This document shows positions 34,659-43,764 of a DNA stretch of 64,000 bases, one piece after another (positions within the stretch are counted from its first letter, which is position 1; each line of letters starts with the position of its first letter). Position numbers and translations under genes: made by a program. The stretch is from Pseudomonas entomophila (GTDB taxonomy: Bacteria > Pseudomonadota > Gammaproteobacteria > Pseudomonadales > Pseudomonadaceae): assembly GCF_018417595.1 (NCBI RefSeq), contig NZ_CP070982.1:1637501-1701500 (forward strand), in the 5' to 3' direction. Below the pieces are notes generated by a model. The model made no database searches. It was not told the origin of the DNA and saw only the letters and a list, made by a program, of their open reading frames with translations.

Positions 34659-36380
34659 ATGAAACTACCGAGCAGGAAGCCCGGGGCGCCCTTGTGGGCA
34701 GCGCTCGGCGAACATAAGTCGACGTTGATCAGCGTTGGCTGTTTCACGGCCTTGATCAATATCCTGATGCTGGTGCCGTCCATTTATATGCTTCAAGTGT
34801 ACGACCGTGTACTGAGTTCGCAGAGCACCACAACTTTGTGGGTACTCACTTTGATGGTCGTCGGTTTCTTTGTATATATCGGCGCACTCGAAGCCGTGCG
34901 CAGTTTCATTGTTATCCGGGTGGGCAACCAGCTGGAAAAAAGTTTCAACCTGAATGTCTACCGCGCCGCCTTCGAGCGCAACTTGCGCCATCGCGATGGC
35001 GCGGCCGGGCAGGCTTTGGGCGATCTCACGCAACTGCGCCAGTTCGTCACCGGCCCTGCGTTGTTCGCTTTCTTTGATGCCCCGTGGTTCCCCATCTACC
35101 TGGCCGTTATCTTCGCCTTCAACGTCTGGCTGGGGGTCATGGCCACGGTCGGCGCGCTGCTGCTGATCGCCCTGGCCGTGCTCAACGAACGTCTCACCCA
35201 CAAGACCCTGGTCGAAGCCAGTGGCATCCAGCAGCAATCGACGCTGTTGGCCGGCAGCCAGTTGCAGAGCGCCGAGAGCATCCAGGCCATGGGCATGCTC
35301 GCGGCCTTGCGTCGGCGTTGGTTCGACTTGCATGGACGCTTCCTCGACCTGCAGAACAAGGCCAGCGACACCTCGGCGGTGATCACCGCCACCAGCAAGG
35401 GCCTGCGCCTGTGCCTGCAATCGCTGGTGCTGGGCCTGGGCGCGCTGCTGGTGATCGAGGGGCAGATGACCCCGGGCATGATGATCGCCGGTTCCATCCT
35501 GATGGGCCGGGTGCTTGCCCCGATCGACCAGTTGATCGCCGTATGGAAGCAGTGGAGCGGCGCGCAACTGGCCTACCAGCGCCTGGACAGCCTGCTGCGC
35601 GACCACCCGGAGCACCCGGCGCCGATGCCACTGCCGGCGCCGACCGGGCAGTTGACCGTGGAGCAGATGAGCGCCGCGCCCCCCGGGCGCACCCAGGCCA
35701 CGTTGCAGCAAGTGCATTTCCAGCTTGAACCCGGTGAGTTGCTGGGCGTGCTCGGTGCCTCGGGTTCCGGCAAGTCGACCCTGGCCAAGGTCCTGGTGGG
35801 CGTCTGGCCCACCTTGGGTGGGCATGTGCGCCTGGATGGCGCCGAGCTCGATCAATGGGACCGCGAGGCCCTGGGCCCGCACATCGGCTACTTGCCGCAG
35901 AACATCGAACTGCTGCGCGGCAGCATCGCCGAGAACATCGCCCGCTTTGGCGAGCTGGACGGCCACAAGGTAGTCGAGGCAGCGCGCCTGGCGGGGGTGC
36001 ATGAGTTGATCCTGCGCCTGCCCAAGGGCTACGACACGCGCCTGGGCGAAGACGGCGGCGACCTCTCTGGTGGCCAGAAGCAGCGCATTGCCCTGGCCCG
36101 GGCGTTGTACGGCAACCCATGCCTGATCGTGCTCGACGAGCCCAACTCCAACCTCGACAGCCCCGGCGAGGCGGCCCTGGCCAACGCCATCCTCCAGCTC
36201 AAGGCCCTGGGCCGCACCGTGGTGCTGGTGACCCACCGCAGTTCGGCGCTGGGCCAGGCCGACAAGCTGCTGGTGATGAACGAAGGGCGCATGCAGGGCT
36301 TCGGCCCGGCGCGCGACATTCTCCACGCGCTCGGCCAGGCGCCGGCGCAACGACCGCTGCAGGCCGGAGGTGGCGCATGA
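34659..36380 (+). CDS. aprD: Type I secretion ABC transporter for AprA
   Basis: A 573-residue inner-membrane exporter subunit: TM domain with about six helices (residues 20-310), then the nucleotide-binding domain. The Walker A motif GASGSGKST is near 366-374, the ABC signature LSGGQKQR near 469-476, and Walker B is in CLIVLDEPNSNLD. It lacks the N-terminal peptidase domain of bacteriocin exporters, as expected for RTX protease exporters of the PrtD/AprD group. Its stop overlaps the aprE start (ATGA). It works with AprE and AprF to move unfolded AprA in one step through both membranes. Confidence 0.95.
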   Translation: MKLPSRKPGAPLWAALGEHKSTLISVGCFTALINILMLVPSIYMLQVYDRVLSSQSTTTLWVLTLMVVGFFVYIGALEAVRSFIVIRVGNQLEKSFNLNVYRAAFERNLRHRDGAAGQALGDLTQLRQFVTGPALFAFFDAPWFPIYLAVIFAFNVWLGVMATVGALLLIALAVLNERLTHKTLVEASGIQQQSTLLAGSQLQSAESIQAMGMLAALRRRWFDLHGRFLDLQNKASDTSAVITATSKGLRLCLQSLVLGLGALLVIEGQMTPGMMIAGSILMGRVLAPIDQLIAVWKQWSGAQLAYQRLDSLLRDHPEHPAPMPLPAPTGQLTVEQMSAAPPGRTQATLQQVHFQLEPGELLGVLGASGSGKSTLAKVLVGVWPTLGGHVRLDGAELDQWDREALGPHIGYLPQNIELLRGSIAENIARFGELDGHKVVEAARLAGVHELILRLPKGYDTRLGEDGGDLSGGQKQRIALARALYGNPCLIVLDEPNSNLDSPGEAALANAILQLKALGRTVVLVTHRSSALGQADKLLVMNEGRMQGFGPARDILHALGQAPAQRPLQAGGGA

Positions 36381-37669
36381 GCCGGCATGAACGTGACGCA
36401 CGCTTCCATGTGCGCCTGGGCTGGGTGCTGACTCTGGTCGGCTTTGGTGGCTTCATGGTCTGGGCCAGCCTGGCCCCGCTCGACCAGGGGGTGCCGGTGC
36501 AGGGCACCGTGGTGGTCTCGGGCAAGCGCAAGGCGGTGCAGTCCATGGCCGGTGGCGTGGTCAGCCGGATCCTGGTGAGCGAGGGGCAGCAGGTGCGCCA
36601 GGGCGAGCCGTTGTTCCGCCTGGACCGTACTCAGGTGCAGGCCGATGTCGACGCGTTGCAGGCCCAGTACCGCATGACCCGCGCCAGCCTGGCGCGCTGG
36701 CAGAGCGAGCGCGACAACCTCGGCCAGGTGCAGTTTCCCGTCGACCTGGTCGAGGATGCCGACGCCAAGCTCGGCCTGATCCTGGAAGGCCAGCGCCAGC
36801 TGTTCGACAGCCGCCGCCAGGCCCAGGCCCGCGAGCAGGGCGCCTTGTCTGCCAGCATCGATGGCTCCCAGGCCCAGCTGGCCGGCATGCGCCGTGCCCG
36901 CAGCGACCTGCAGGCCCAGGCCGACTCGTTGCGCGAGCAGTTGGACAACCTGCGCCCGCTGGCCGGTGACGGTTACATTCCGCGCAATCGTGTGCTGGAG
37001 TACCAGCGCCAGCTGTCCCAGGTGCAGCGCGACCTGGCACAGAACGCTGGCGAGAGCGCGCGGCTGGAGCAGGTGATCGTCGAGTCGCGGTTGAACCTTG
37101 CACAGCGTCGTGAGGAGTACCAGAAAGAGGTGCGCACGCAACTGGCCGAGGCCCAGGTCAAGGCTGCCACCCTGGAGCAACAGCTCAACTCGGCGCGCTT
37201 CGAGTTGCAGCACAGCGAAATCCAGGCGCCGGCCGACGGCATCGCGGTCAACCTTGGCGTGCACACCGAAGGCGCCGTCGTGCGCCCTGGCGACACGTTG
37301 CTCGAGATCGTGCCCCAAGGTACCGCGCTGGAAGTGGAAGGGCGCCTGCCGGTCAACCTGGTGGACAAGGTCGCGCCGCAGCTGCCGGTGGATATCCTGT
37401 TCACCGCCTTCAACCAGAACCGCACGCCGCGGGTCACGGGGGAGGTGGCGCTGGTGTCGGCCGACCAGTTGATCGACGAGCGCAGCGGCCAGCCGTACTA
37501 CGTGTTGCGCAGCACTGTCAGCGAAGAAGCGTTGGCGCGCCTGCAAGGGCTGGCGATCCGTCCGGGCATGCCGGCTGAGCTGTTCGTGCGCACCGGCGAG
37601 CGTTCGCTGCTCAACTACCTGTTCAAACCCCTGCTCGACCGCGCAGGCACTGCTTTGACCGAACAATAA
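36377..37669 (+). CDS. aprE: Type I secretion membrane fusion protein (HlyD family)
   Basis: A 430-residue periplasmic adaptor. A short cytoplasmic N-terminus is followed by one TM helix (LGWVLTLVGFGGFMVWASL). Then come a lipoyl half-motif (GGVVSRILVSEGQQVRQGEPLFRLD), a long coiled-coil hairpin (about 90-270) and the second lipoyl half with IQAPADGIAVNLGVHTEG, and last a beta-barrel domain. AprE bridges AprD and AprF. The start overlaps the aprD stop by four bases, so translation is coupled. Length and layout match PrtE/AprE. Confidence 0.94.
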   Translation: MSRHERDARFHVRLGWVLTLVGFGGFMVWASLAPLDQGVPVQGTVVVSGKRKAVQSMAGGVVSRILVSEGQQVRQGEPLFRLDRTQVQADVDALQAQYRMTRASLARWQSERDNLGQVQFPVDLVEDADAKLGLILEGQRQLFDSRRQAQAREQGALSASIDGSQAQLAGMRRARSDLQAQADSLREQLDNLRPLAGDGYIPRNRVLEYQRQLSQVQRDLAQNAGESARLEQVIVESRLNLAQRREEYQKEVRTQLAEAQVKAATLEQQLNSARFELQHSEIQAPADGIAVNLGVHTEGAVVRPGDTLLEIVPQGTALEVEGRLPVNLVDKVAPQLPVDILFTAFNQNRTPRVTGEVALVSADQLIDERSGQPYYVLRSTVSEEALARLQGLAIRPGMPAELFVRTGERSLLNYLFKPLLDRAGTALTEQ

Positions 37670-37679
37670 GGACCGCCCA

Positions 37680-39029
37680 GTGAAGAAGTTCCCACTGATC
37701 GGGCTGCTGGCAGCCTGTGCCTGGCTGCCGGTGGCCGCCGAGGCGGCCATGGGGCCGTTCCAGATCTACGAGCAGGCGCTGCGCCGTGACCCGACCTACC
37801 TGGCCGCGTTCAAGGCCCAGCAGGCCGGCCAGGAGTACCGCGCCATCGGCCGCGCCGGCCTGCTGCCAACCCTGAACTACAACTACAACAAGGGCCGCAA
37901 CGACTCCAAGGTGAAGTACCTGGGGGATTCGCGGCGCCAGGAAGAAGACCGCAACTACAACAGCATGGGCTCCAGCTTCATCCTCCAGCAGCCGCTGTTC
38001 GACTATGAGGCCTACTCGGCCTACCGCAAGGGCGTGGCCCAGGCGCTGTTCGCCGATGAAACCTTCCGCGACCAGAGCCAGCAGTTGCTGGTGCGGGTGA
38101 TGACCAGCTACACCCAGGCCTTGTTCGCCGAGGACCAGATCGGCATCAGCGTGGCCAGCAAGCAGGCCTACCGTCAGCAGTTCCAGCAGAACCAGCGGCT
38201 GTTCGATGCCGGCGAAGGGACCCGCACCGACATCCTCGAAGCCCAGGCCCGCTACGAGCTGGCCGATGCCGAGGAGATCCAGGCGCGCAACAACCAGGAT
38301 GCTGCCCTGCGCGAGCTGGGCGCGTTGATCGGCGAACCGGCCGTGCGCGTCGAGGACCTGGCACCGCTGCGTGTCGGCTTTGCCCTGCCGATGGTCGACC
38401 CGACGGGTTACGGCGCCTGGCAGGAGCGTGCCCTGGCCAACAATCCGCAACTGGCTTCGTCACGCCAGGCCCTGGATGTGGCGCGCTACGAAGTGGAGCG
38501 CAACCGTGCCGGGCACTTGCCCAGGGTCACGGCCTTCGCCACTTCGCGGCGCCAGGAGTCGGACAGCGGCAACACCTACAACCAACGCTACGACACCAAC
38601 ACCGTGGGGATCGAGGTCAGCGTGCCGATCTTCGCCGGCGGCGGGGTGTCGGCCTCGACGCGTCAGGCCAGCCGTCACCTGGAGCAGGCCGAGTACGAGC
38701 TGGACGGGCAGACCCGCAGCACCCTGATCGAGCTGCGCAAGCAGTACAACGCCTGCGAGTCGGGCGCTAGCCGCCTGCGCGCCTATGAACGGGCGCTGGT
38801 GGCGGCCGAGGCGCTGGTGGTGTCTACCCGCAAGAGCGTGCAGGGCGGCGAGCGGGTCAACCTGGACGTGCTCAATGCCGAGCAGCAACTGGCCACCACC
38901 CGGCGCGACCTGGCCCAGGCGCGGTATGACTACCTGCTGGCGTGGATCAAGCTGCACTACGAGGCGGGGGTGTTGAGCGAGACCCAGCTGGCGCGGGTAG
39001 ATGAGGCGTTTCTGGGCGGCAAATCCTGA
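37680..39029 (+). CDS. aprF: Type I secretion outer membrane protein (TolC family)
   Basis: A 449-residue TolC-like channel. The signal peptide KKFPLIGLLAACAWLPVAAEA ends near residue 23. The two structural repeats of the family begin GPFQIYEQALRRDPTY and, in the second half, YGAWQERALANNPQLASSRQAL. Heavily coiled-coil segments make the periplasmic tunnel. It uses a GTG start with AAGGA about nine bases upstream, right after the aprE stop. It completes the AprDEF exporter and is the last gene of the operon; a REP pair follows. Confidence 0.94.
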   Translation: MKKFPLIGLLAACAWLPVAAEAAMGPFQIYEQALRRDPTYLAAFKAQQAGQEYRAIGRAGLLPTLNYNYNKGRNDSKVKYLGDSRRQEEDRNYNSMGSSFILQQPLFDYEAYSAYRKGVAQALFADETFRDQSQQLLVRVMTSYTQALFAEDQIGISVASKQAYRQQFQQNQRLFDAGEGTRTDILEAQARYELADAEEIQARNNQDAALRELGALIGEPAVRVEDLAPLRVGFALPMVDPTGYGAWQERALANNPQLASSRQALDVARYEVERNRAGHLPRVTAFATSRRQESDSGNTYNQRYDTNTVGIEVSVPIFAGGGVSASTRQASRHLEQAEYELDGQTRSTLIELRKQYNACESGASRLRAYERALVAAEALVVSTRKSVQGGERVNLDVLNAEQQLATTRRDLAQARYDYLLAWIKLHYEAGVLSETQLARVDEAFLGGKS

Positions 39030-39038
39030 AGGGGAACC

Positions 39039-39125
39039 TGTAGGGGCGGCTTCAGCCGCGATGCACGCAACGCGGTATCTGCCAGCCGCTTTGCGGGTGA
39101 TCGCGGCTAAAGCCGCTCCTACGGA
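39039..39125. repeat. REP pair (inverted)
   Basis: TGTAGGGGCGGCTTCAGCCG and its inverse GCGGCTAAAGCCGCTCCTAC, between the convergent aprF and MFS genes; marks the right edge of the apr block. Confidence 0.87.
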
Positions 39126-39137
39126 GGCTGTGTCAGC

Positions 39138-40331
39138 TCAATGGGCTGCGCTGGGCGCCACCTTCACCCGCCTGCGCTCTGCCAGCCCCCACACCACCAG
39201 CGCCAGGGCGCCGATCACCAGCCCGGCGACGACGATCCCCATCCAGCCATGCACTTCGAACAGCTGCGTCCCCAGCAACGAACCCAGCGCGCCGCCGATG
39301 AAGTAGCAGGTGATGTACCCGGCGTTGAGCCGCGTCCGCGCTTCAGGGCGCAGCGCGATCACCGCATTCTGGTTACTCACATGGATCAACTGCACCGCCA
39401 GGTCCAGCATCAGCACGCCCACCAGCAGCGCCACCAGCGAGCTTTGCGCAAAGCCCAGCGGCACCCACGACAGCAACAGCGCCACCAGCCCCACCGTGGT
39501 CCCCAGCGCGCCCTTGCCACGGTCGGCCAGGCGCCCGGCCCAGTTGGCCGCCAGCGCGCCCACCGCGCCGGCCAGGCCGAACAGGCCGATCACCGCGTCG
39601 GAGTAGTGGTAGGGCTCGCTGCTCAGCAGGAACGCCAGCGGCGTCCAGAACAGGGCGAACAAGCTGAACGCCAACAGCCCCAGTAGCGAGCGCAGGCGCA
39701 GCACCGGCTCTTCGACGAACAGCCGGAACACCGAGCCGATCAGCGCCGGGTATTTCAGGCCGGCATGGCTGTGGTGCTGCGGCAGGCTGCGGTACAGCGC
39801 CAGGGCGGTGATCGCCATCAGCACCGCGGCCAGCACGTAGATGCTGCGCCAGCCGCCCAGCTCGGCCATGAAACCGGCGGCAGTGCGGGCCAGCAGGATA
39901 CCCAGCAGCAGGCCGCTCATCAGCGTGCCCACCGCGCGGCCGCGTTGTTCCGGGGCGCTCAGGGCGGCCGCCAGCGGCACCAGCACCTGCGCCACCACGG
40001 AGAACAGCCCGGTCAGCGCCGTGCCGAGGATCAGCCACGGCAGGCTCGGCGCGTAGGCGCTGATCACCAGGCCCACGGTAGCGATCAGCACCATGGTCAC
40101 GATCAGCCGGCGCTGCTCGAACAGGTCGCCCAGCGGCGCCAGCAACAGCAGGCCGGCGCCGTAGCTCAGTTGCGCGGCGATGACGATGGTGCCGGCGCTG
40201 GCGGTGCTCAGGCCGAACTGCTCGGCAATGCTGTGCAGCAAGGGTTGGGCGTAATAGTTGCTGGCCACGGCCAGGCCGGTGGCGGTGGCCATCAGCAGGA
40301 TCAGGGCGCGACTCAATGTCGGGGTGTTCAT
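39138..40331 (-). CDS. MFS transporter (DHA-type efflux)
   Basis: A 397-residue, twelve-helix permease. The TM2-3 loop reads APLGDLFEQRRLI, and helix 5 carries a Gly-rich segment GTLMSGLLLGILLARTAAG typical of drug/H+ antiporters. The start is MNTPTLSRAL at 40331; the reading frame extends 22 codons further but lacks a ribosome site. It is divergent from the LysR gene 108 bp away, and LysR regulators commonly control such a neighbour. Substrate unknown; export of a toxic compound or sugar/arabinose-type efflux are both seen in the family. Confidence 0.87.
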   Translation of the reverse strand: MNTPTLSRALILLMATATGLAVASNYYAQPLLHSIAEQFGLSTASAGTIVIAAQLSYGAGLLLLAPLGDLFEQRRLIVTMVLIATVGLVISAYAPSLPWLILGTALTGLFSVVAQVLVPLAAALSAPEQRGRAVGTLMSGLLLGILLARTAAGFMAELGGWRSIYVLAAVLMAITALALYRSLPQHHSHAGLKYPALIGSVFRLFVEEPVLRLRSLLGLLAFSLFALFWTPLAFLLSSEPYHYSDAVIGLFGLAGAVGALAANWAGRLADRGKGALGTTVGLVALLLSWVPLGFAQSSLVALLVGVLMLDLAVQLIHVSNQNAVIALRPEARTRLNAGYITCYFIGGALGSLLGTQLFEVHGWMGIVVAGLVIGALALVVWGLAERRRVKVAPSAAH

Positions 40332-40439
40332 GGGCAGTCTCGTTGCAGGCAAGGTGGAATGTGGCCAAGTATCAGGAAGTGTCAGGCATGACACCAATGT
40401 ATAGTTTTCACGTTATCCATCTCGAAAGCAGATAGAACG

Positions 40440-41318
40440 ATGAACCTCAAGCAGCTCGAGTACGCCCTGGCCGTGGCCGACACCGGCAGCTTCACCCGCG
40501 CCGCCGAGCGCTGCCATGTGGTGCAGTCGGCGCTCAGCCATCAGGTGGCCCGTCTGGAGGCGCAGTTGAATGTCAGTTTGTTCGAGCGCAGCTCGCGCCG
40601 GGTAAGGCTGACACCTGCCGGCGAAGCCTTCGTGCTCAGTGCCCGGCCGGCGGTCGAGGCCGCCCGGCGTATCGCCGATGATGTGGCCGCGGCGTGCGGG
40701 CAGGTGCGCGGGCGCCTGTCGATCGGTGAGATCAGTTCGCTGACCGCCCTGGACCTGGTCGACCTGCTGGCAGTGTTCCACCGCCGCTATCCGGATGTGG
40801 ACGTGCGCTGGCTCACGGCCAAGAGCGAACTGCTGATGGCCGATGTCTGCGAGCGGCGGCTGGATGTGGGCTTCGTCGGCCTGTGGCAAGGCGAGGTGTT
40901 GCACGGTGTGCAGCATCGCCTGCTGGCACGGGAGGAACTGGTGGCGGTGCTGCCGACGGCGCACCGGCTGGCCGGCGCTGCGCAATTGACCTTGGCTGAC
41001 CTGGTCGATGAAGTGCTGGTGGACTTTCCCGAAGGGACCGGCGCACGGCGGCAGACTGACGAAGCGTTTCAGGCGGCGGGGGTGAGGCATCGGGTGCAGT
41101 TCGAGATCGGCCATGTTCGCCTGGTGGAAAAATTCGTCCAGCGCGGCATGGCCGTGGGGCTGGTACCGGAGCGGATCGCCCGGGGGTTCGAAGGGGTGGC
41201 CATGGTGCGCTTGCTGGATGCGCCGGTGCGGCACCTGTATGCGGTGTGGTCACCCAGCCCGACACCGGCGGCGCGAGCGTTTCTCGAGGTGATGGAGCAG
41301 CACCTGGTGTCGGGTTGA
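40440..41318 (+). CDS. LysR-family transcriptional regulator
   Basis: A 292-residue LTTR. The N-terminal winged helix is clear (LEYALAVADTGSFTRAAERCHVVQSALSHQVARLEAQL), then a linker helix and a two-lobe periplasmic-binding-type effector domain containing RGRLSIGEISSLTALDL. The divergent MFS gene and the short intergenic region argue that it regulates that transporter and itself. Effector unknown. The ATG at 40440 has only a weak ribosome site, but the start is fixed by the conserved MNLKQLEYA opening. Confidence 0.92.
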   Translation: MNLKQLEYALAVADTGSFTRAAERCHVVQSALSHQVARLEAQLNVSLFERSSRRVRLTPAGEAFVLSARPAVEAARRIADDVAAACGQVRGRLSIGEISSLTALDLVDLLAVFHRRYPDVDVRWLTAKSELLMADVCERRLDVGFVGLWQGEVLHGVQHRLLAREELVAVLPTAHRLAGAAQLTLADLVDEVLVDFPEGTGARRQTDEAFQAAGVRHRVQFEIGHVRLVEKFVQRGMAVGLVPERIARGFEGVAMVRLLDAPVRHLYAVWSPSPTPAARAFLEVMEQHLVSG

Positions 41319-41337
41319 GTCTTCGGTTGCCTGCACT

Positions 41338-41433
41338 GGCCCCTTCGCGGGCAAACCCGCTCCCACAGGAAAATCACAGCCCTCTGGCCCCATGAGTAAT
41401 CTGTGGGCGCGGGCTTGCCCGCGAAAGGGCCGG
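41338..41433. repeat. REP pair (inverted)
   Basis: CCCCTTCGCGGGCAAACCCG and its inverse CGGGCTTGCCCGCGAAAGGG with a 30-bp spacer, between the convergent LysR and SDR genes. Confidence 0.88.
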
Positions 41434-41452
41434 AACAGGCGGCCCGTCTGGA

Positions 41453-42202
41453 TCAGGCAGCAAAACCACCATCGGCCGTCAGGCTGGCGCCGGTGATGTA
41501 GCCCGCCTCAGGCCCCGCCAGATACGCGACGAAACTGGCAATCTCCTCGACCTTGCCATATCGCCCGATGGCCATCAGCGGGATCAGGCTGTCGGCGAAT
41601 TCGCCCTTGGCCGGGTTCATGTCGGTATCGACCGGCCCAGGCTGGACGTTGTTCACGGTGATGCCCTGTGGCCCCAGGTCGCGCGCCAGGCCCCGGGTCA
41701 GGCCAACCAGCGCCGACTTGCTCATGGCATACGGCGCGCCACCAGCGAAGGGCATGCGCTCGGCGTTGGTGCTGCCGATGTTGATGATCCGGCCGCCCTG
41801 GCCCATGTGCTTCACCGCCGCCTGGGTGGCGACGAACACGCTGCGCACGTTGACCGCCAGCAGGCGATCGAAGTCGTCCAGGTCGAATTCGGCCACCGGC
41901 GCCACGGCCAGCACGCCGGCGTTGTTGACCAGGATGTCGAGGCCACCGAAGGCCTTGACGGTATCGGCCACCGCTTGCTGCACCGCACCGGTATCGGCGC
42001 TGTCGGCGCGCAGGGCCAGGGCCTGGCCGCCTGCATTGATGATCTCGCCGGCCAGGGCTTCGGCGGTCTGGGTGGAGCTTACGTAGGTGAAGGCGACCTT
42101 GGCGCCGTCCTGGGCCAGGCGGCGGACAATAGCCGCGCCGATACCACGGGAACCGCCCTGGACGAGGGCCACTTTACCGCTGAGGGGAAGTTGCTGGGAC
42201 AT
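41453..42202 (-). CDS. Short-chain dehydrogenase/reductase (3-oxoacyl-ACP reductase-like)
   Basis: A 249-residue classical SDR. The cofactor loop is QGGSRGIG (about 15-22), NNAG follows near 88-91, and the catalytic Tyr/Lys pair is in YAMSK with Ser in NIGSTNAER. The loop begins with Gln instead of the usual Thr. AGGAG lies six bases before the ATG at 42202. It is divergent from a LysR gene 115 bp away, the arrangement in which the regulator commonly controls the dehydrogenase. A 3-oxoacyl-[acyl-carrier protein] reductase label is a default for this subfamily; the real substrate is unknown. Confidence 0.88.
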   Translation of the reverse strand: MSQQLPLSGKVALVQGGSRGIGAAIVRRLAQDGAKVAFTYVSSTQTAEALAGEIINAGGQALALRADSADTGAVQQAVADTVKAFGGLDILVNNAGVLAVAPVAEFDLDDFDRLLAVNVRSVFVATQAAVKHMGQGGRIINIGSTNAERMPFAGGAPYAMSKSALVGLTRGLARDLGPQGITVNNVQPGPVDTDMNPAKGEFADSLIPLMAIGRYGKVEEIASFVAYLAGPEAGYITGASLTADGGFAA

Positions 42203-42317
42203 GCTGATCTCCTGCATTCAAGCAAGGCCGGATGCCTTGGATGGGCGCAGTATCCGCCCAGGATTATCTGCTGATAAGATCGCAATCACTATCAGCAGAG
42301 TAAACCTTTGGTTGTGA

Positions 42318-43259
42318 ATGAGTGCCATGGAGTCCTTCAGCAGCCTTGAATGCTTTATCCGCAGCGCCGAGGTAGGCAGTTTCGCCGAAGCCGCCCGGCG
42401 CCTGTCGCTGACCCCGGCCGCGGTGGGCAAGAACGTCGCGCAACTGGAGGCGCGCCTGGGGGTGCGGCTGTTCCAGCGCAGCACCCGCAAGCTCACCCTG
42501 ACCGAAGCCGGGCAGCGCTTCCTGGGGGAGGTGAGCGACAGTTTCCGCACCATCCAGTACGCCGTCGCCAACCTGGCCAGCGCCGAAGGCCAGCCGGCCG
42601 GGTTGCTGCGGGTGAGCATGGGCACGGTGTTCGGGCGGCTGTATGTGTTGCCGCTGCTGGGCGAGTTCTTGCGTCGTTACCCGGCGATCACCCCGGACTG
42701 GCACTTCGACAACCGTCAGGTCGACCTGATCGGCCAGGGTTTCGATGCCGCCATCGGCGGTGGATTCGAGCTGCCGTTGGGCGTGGTGGCGCGCAAGCTG
42801 ACCCCGGCCCACCGGGTGCTGGTGGCGGCGCCGGGTTATTTGCAGCGGCACGCCCAGATCGACCATCCACAGGCATTGCAGGCCCATGAAGGTATCCTCA
42901 TCCGCTCGCCGCAGACCGGGCGAGTGCGTTCCTGGCCGCTGACCAGCCGCTGGCAGGAGCAGTGCCCGCTGCAATTGCCGCAGAGCATGACCATGAGCGA
43001 CTCCGACGCCGCTTGCGCCGTGGCCGAGCAAGGGTTGGGCATTGCCTTGGTGAGCCTGCCGTTCGCTGTCCCTTACCTCACCGCCGGGCGGTTGAGCCGG
43101 GTGTTGCCTGACTGGTACGTGGATGATGGCAACATCAGCCTGTACTACGCCGAGCACAAGCTGCTGCCGGGCAAGACCCGGGCGTTCATCGATTTCGTGG
43201 CGGAGCAGTTCGCCGAGCAGGGTTTGGCAGAGCGGTTCAACGCTTTACAGCCCCTGTGA
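42318..43259 (+). CDS. LysR-family transcriptional regulator
   Basis: A 313-residue LTTR with the HTH at residues about 3-63 (SSLECFIRSAEVGSFAEAARRLSLTPAAVGKNVAQLEARL). The HTH recognition helix TPAAVGKNVAQLE is of the CrgA/PA-type LTTR group common in Pseudomonas. The effector domain follows (GLLRVSMGTVFGRLYVLPLL). It is divergent from the SDR at 41453-42202, its likely target. ATG 42318 or ATG 42327 could be the start; neither has a clear ribosome site. It is convergent with the Gre-like gene. Confidence 0.92.
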   Translation: MSAMESFSSLECFIRSAEVGSFAEAARRLSLTPAAVGKNVAQLEARLGVRLFQRSTRKLTLTEAGQRFLGEVSDSFRTIQYAVANLASAEGQPAGLLRVSMGTVFGRLYVLPLLGEFLRRYPAITPDWHFDNRQVDLIGQGFDAAIGGGFELPLGVVARKLTPAHRVLVAAPGYLQRHAQIDHPQALQAHEGILIRSPQTGRVRSWPLTSRWQEQCPLQLPQSMTMSDSDAACAVAEQGLGIALVSLPFAVPYLTAGRLSRVLPDWYVDDGNISLYYAEHKLLPGKTRAFIDFVAEQFAEQGLAERFNALQPL

Positions 43260-43279
43260 ACCTTGTGCAGGAGCGGTGT

Positions 43280-43762
43280 TCAGGTGACTTCGATGATGAC
43301 CTGGATCTGGGTGATTCCGTTCACCACCAGGCTTACCTCGTCATCTACTCGCTTGCCAACCAACTGCTGCCCCAGCGGAGCTCGCGAGGTGATCACCGTC
43401 ACCAGCGAGTCACCCTCGCCAATCTTCAGGCCGGCGCCTTCCGGCCCGAGGAACAATTGGCGCTGCTGGCCATCCTCGTCTTCCAGCGTCACCAGGCAGC
43501 CGATCTGGATTCCCCGCGCCGGGTCGTAATCACGCAGCACCATCTGCTGGTAGGTCAACAGCGCCTGGCGGATCTCGGCGGTACGCCGGGCCTGCCCGGT
43601 GGCCAGGTATGACGCCTCCAGCCCCAGGGTGTCGTACTTGTTCTCGGCGATGTTCTCTTCGGCGGTGGCCGCCTCGTAGGCGGTCTGGGCGGCGCGGCGC
43701 AGCACCTCCATGTCGTGCTCGAGGGTGGCGATGATGCGCGGGAGCAGGCTGGCCTTGTCCAT
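43280..43762 (-). CDS. GreA/GreB-family protein
   Basis: A 160-residue Gre-like factor: an N-terminal coiled coil (MDKASLLPRIIATLEHDMEVL) with an acidic loop region EENIAENKYD, then a beta C-terminal domain (GCLVTLEDEDGQQRQLFLG, TSRAPLGQQLVGKRVDDEV) typical of GreA_GreB. The loop differs from canonical GreA, so whether it rescues backtracked RNA polymerase or acts as a competitor (as Rnk/DksA do) is open. It starts two bases after the stop of the upstream membrane-protein gene, so the pair is translationally coupled. Confidence 0.8.
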   Translation of the reverse strand: MDKASLLPRIIATLEHDMEVLRRAAQTAYEAATAEENIAENKYDTLGLEASYLATGQARRTAEIRQALLTYQQMVLRDYDPARGIQIGCLVTLEDEDGQQRQLFLGPEGAGLKIGEGDSLVTVITSRAPLGQQLVGKRVDDEVSLVVNGITQIQVIIEVT

Positions 43763-43764
43763 GG

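Noticed and set aside
34665..37750. Long - strand open frames opposite aprD and aprE
   Set aside because: They are shadows of the high-GC aprDE coding sequence; the + strand genes have Walker, signature and lipoyl motifs.
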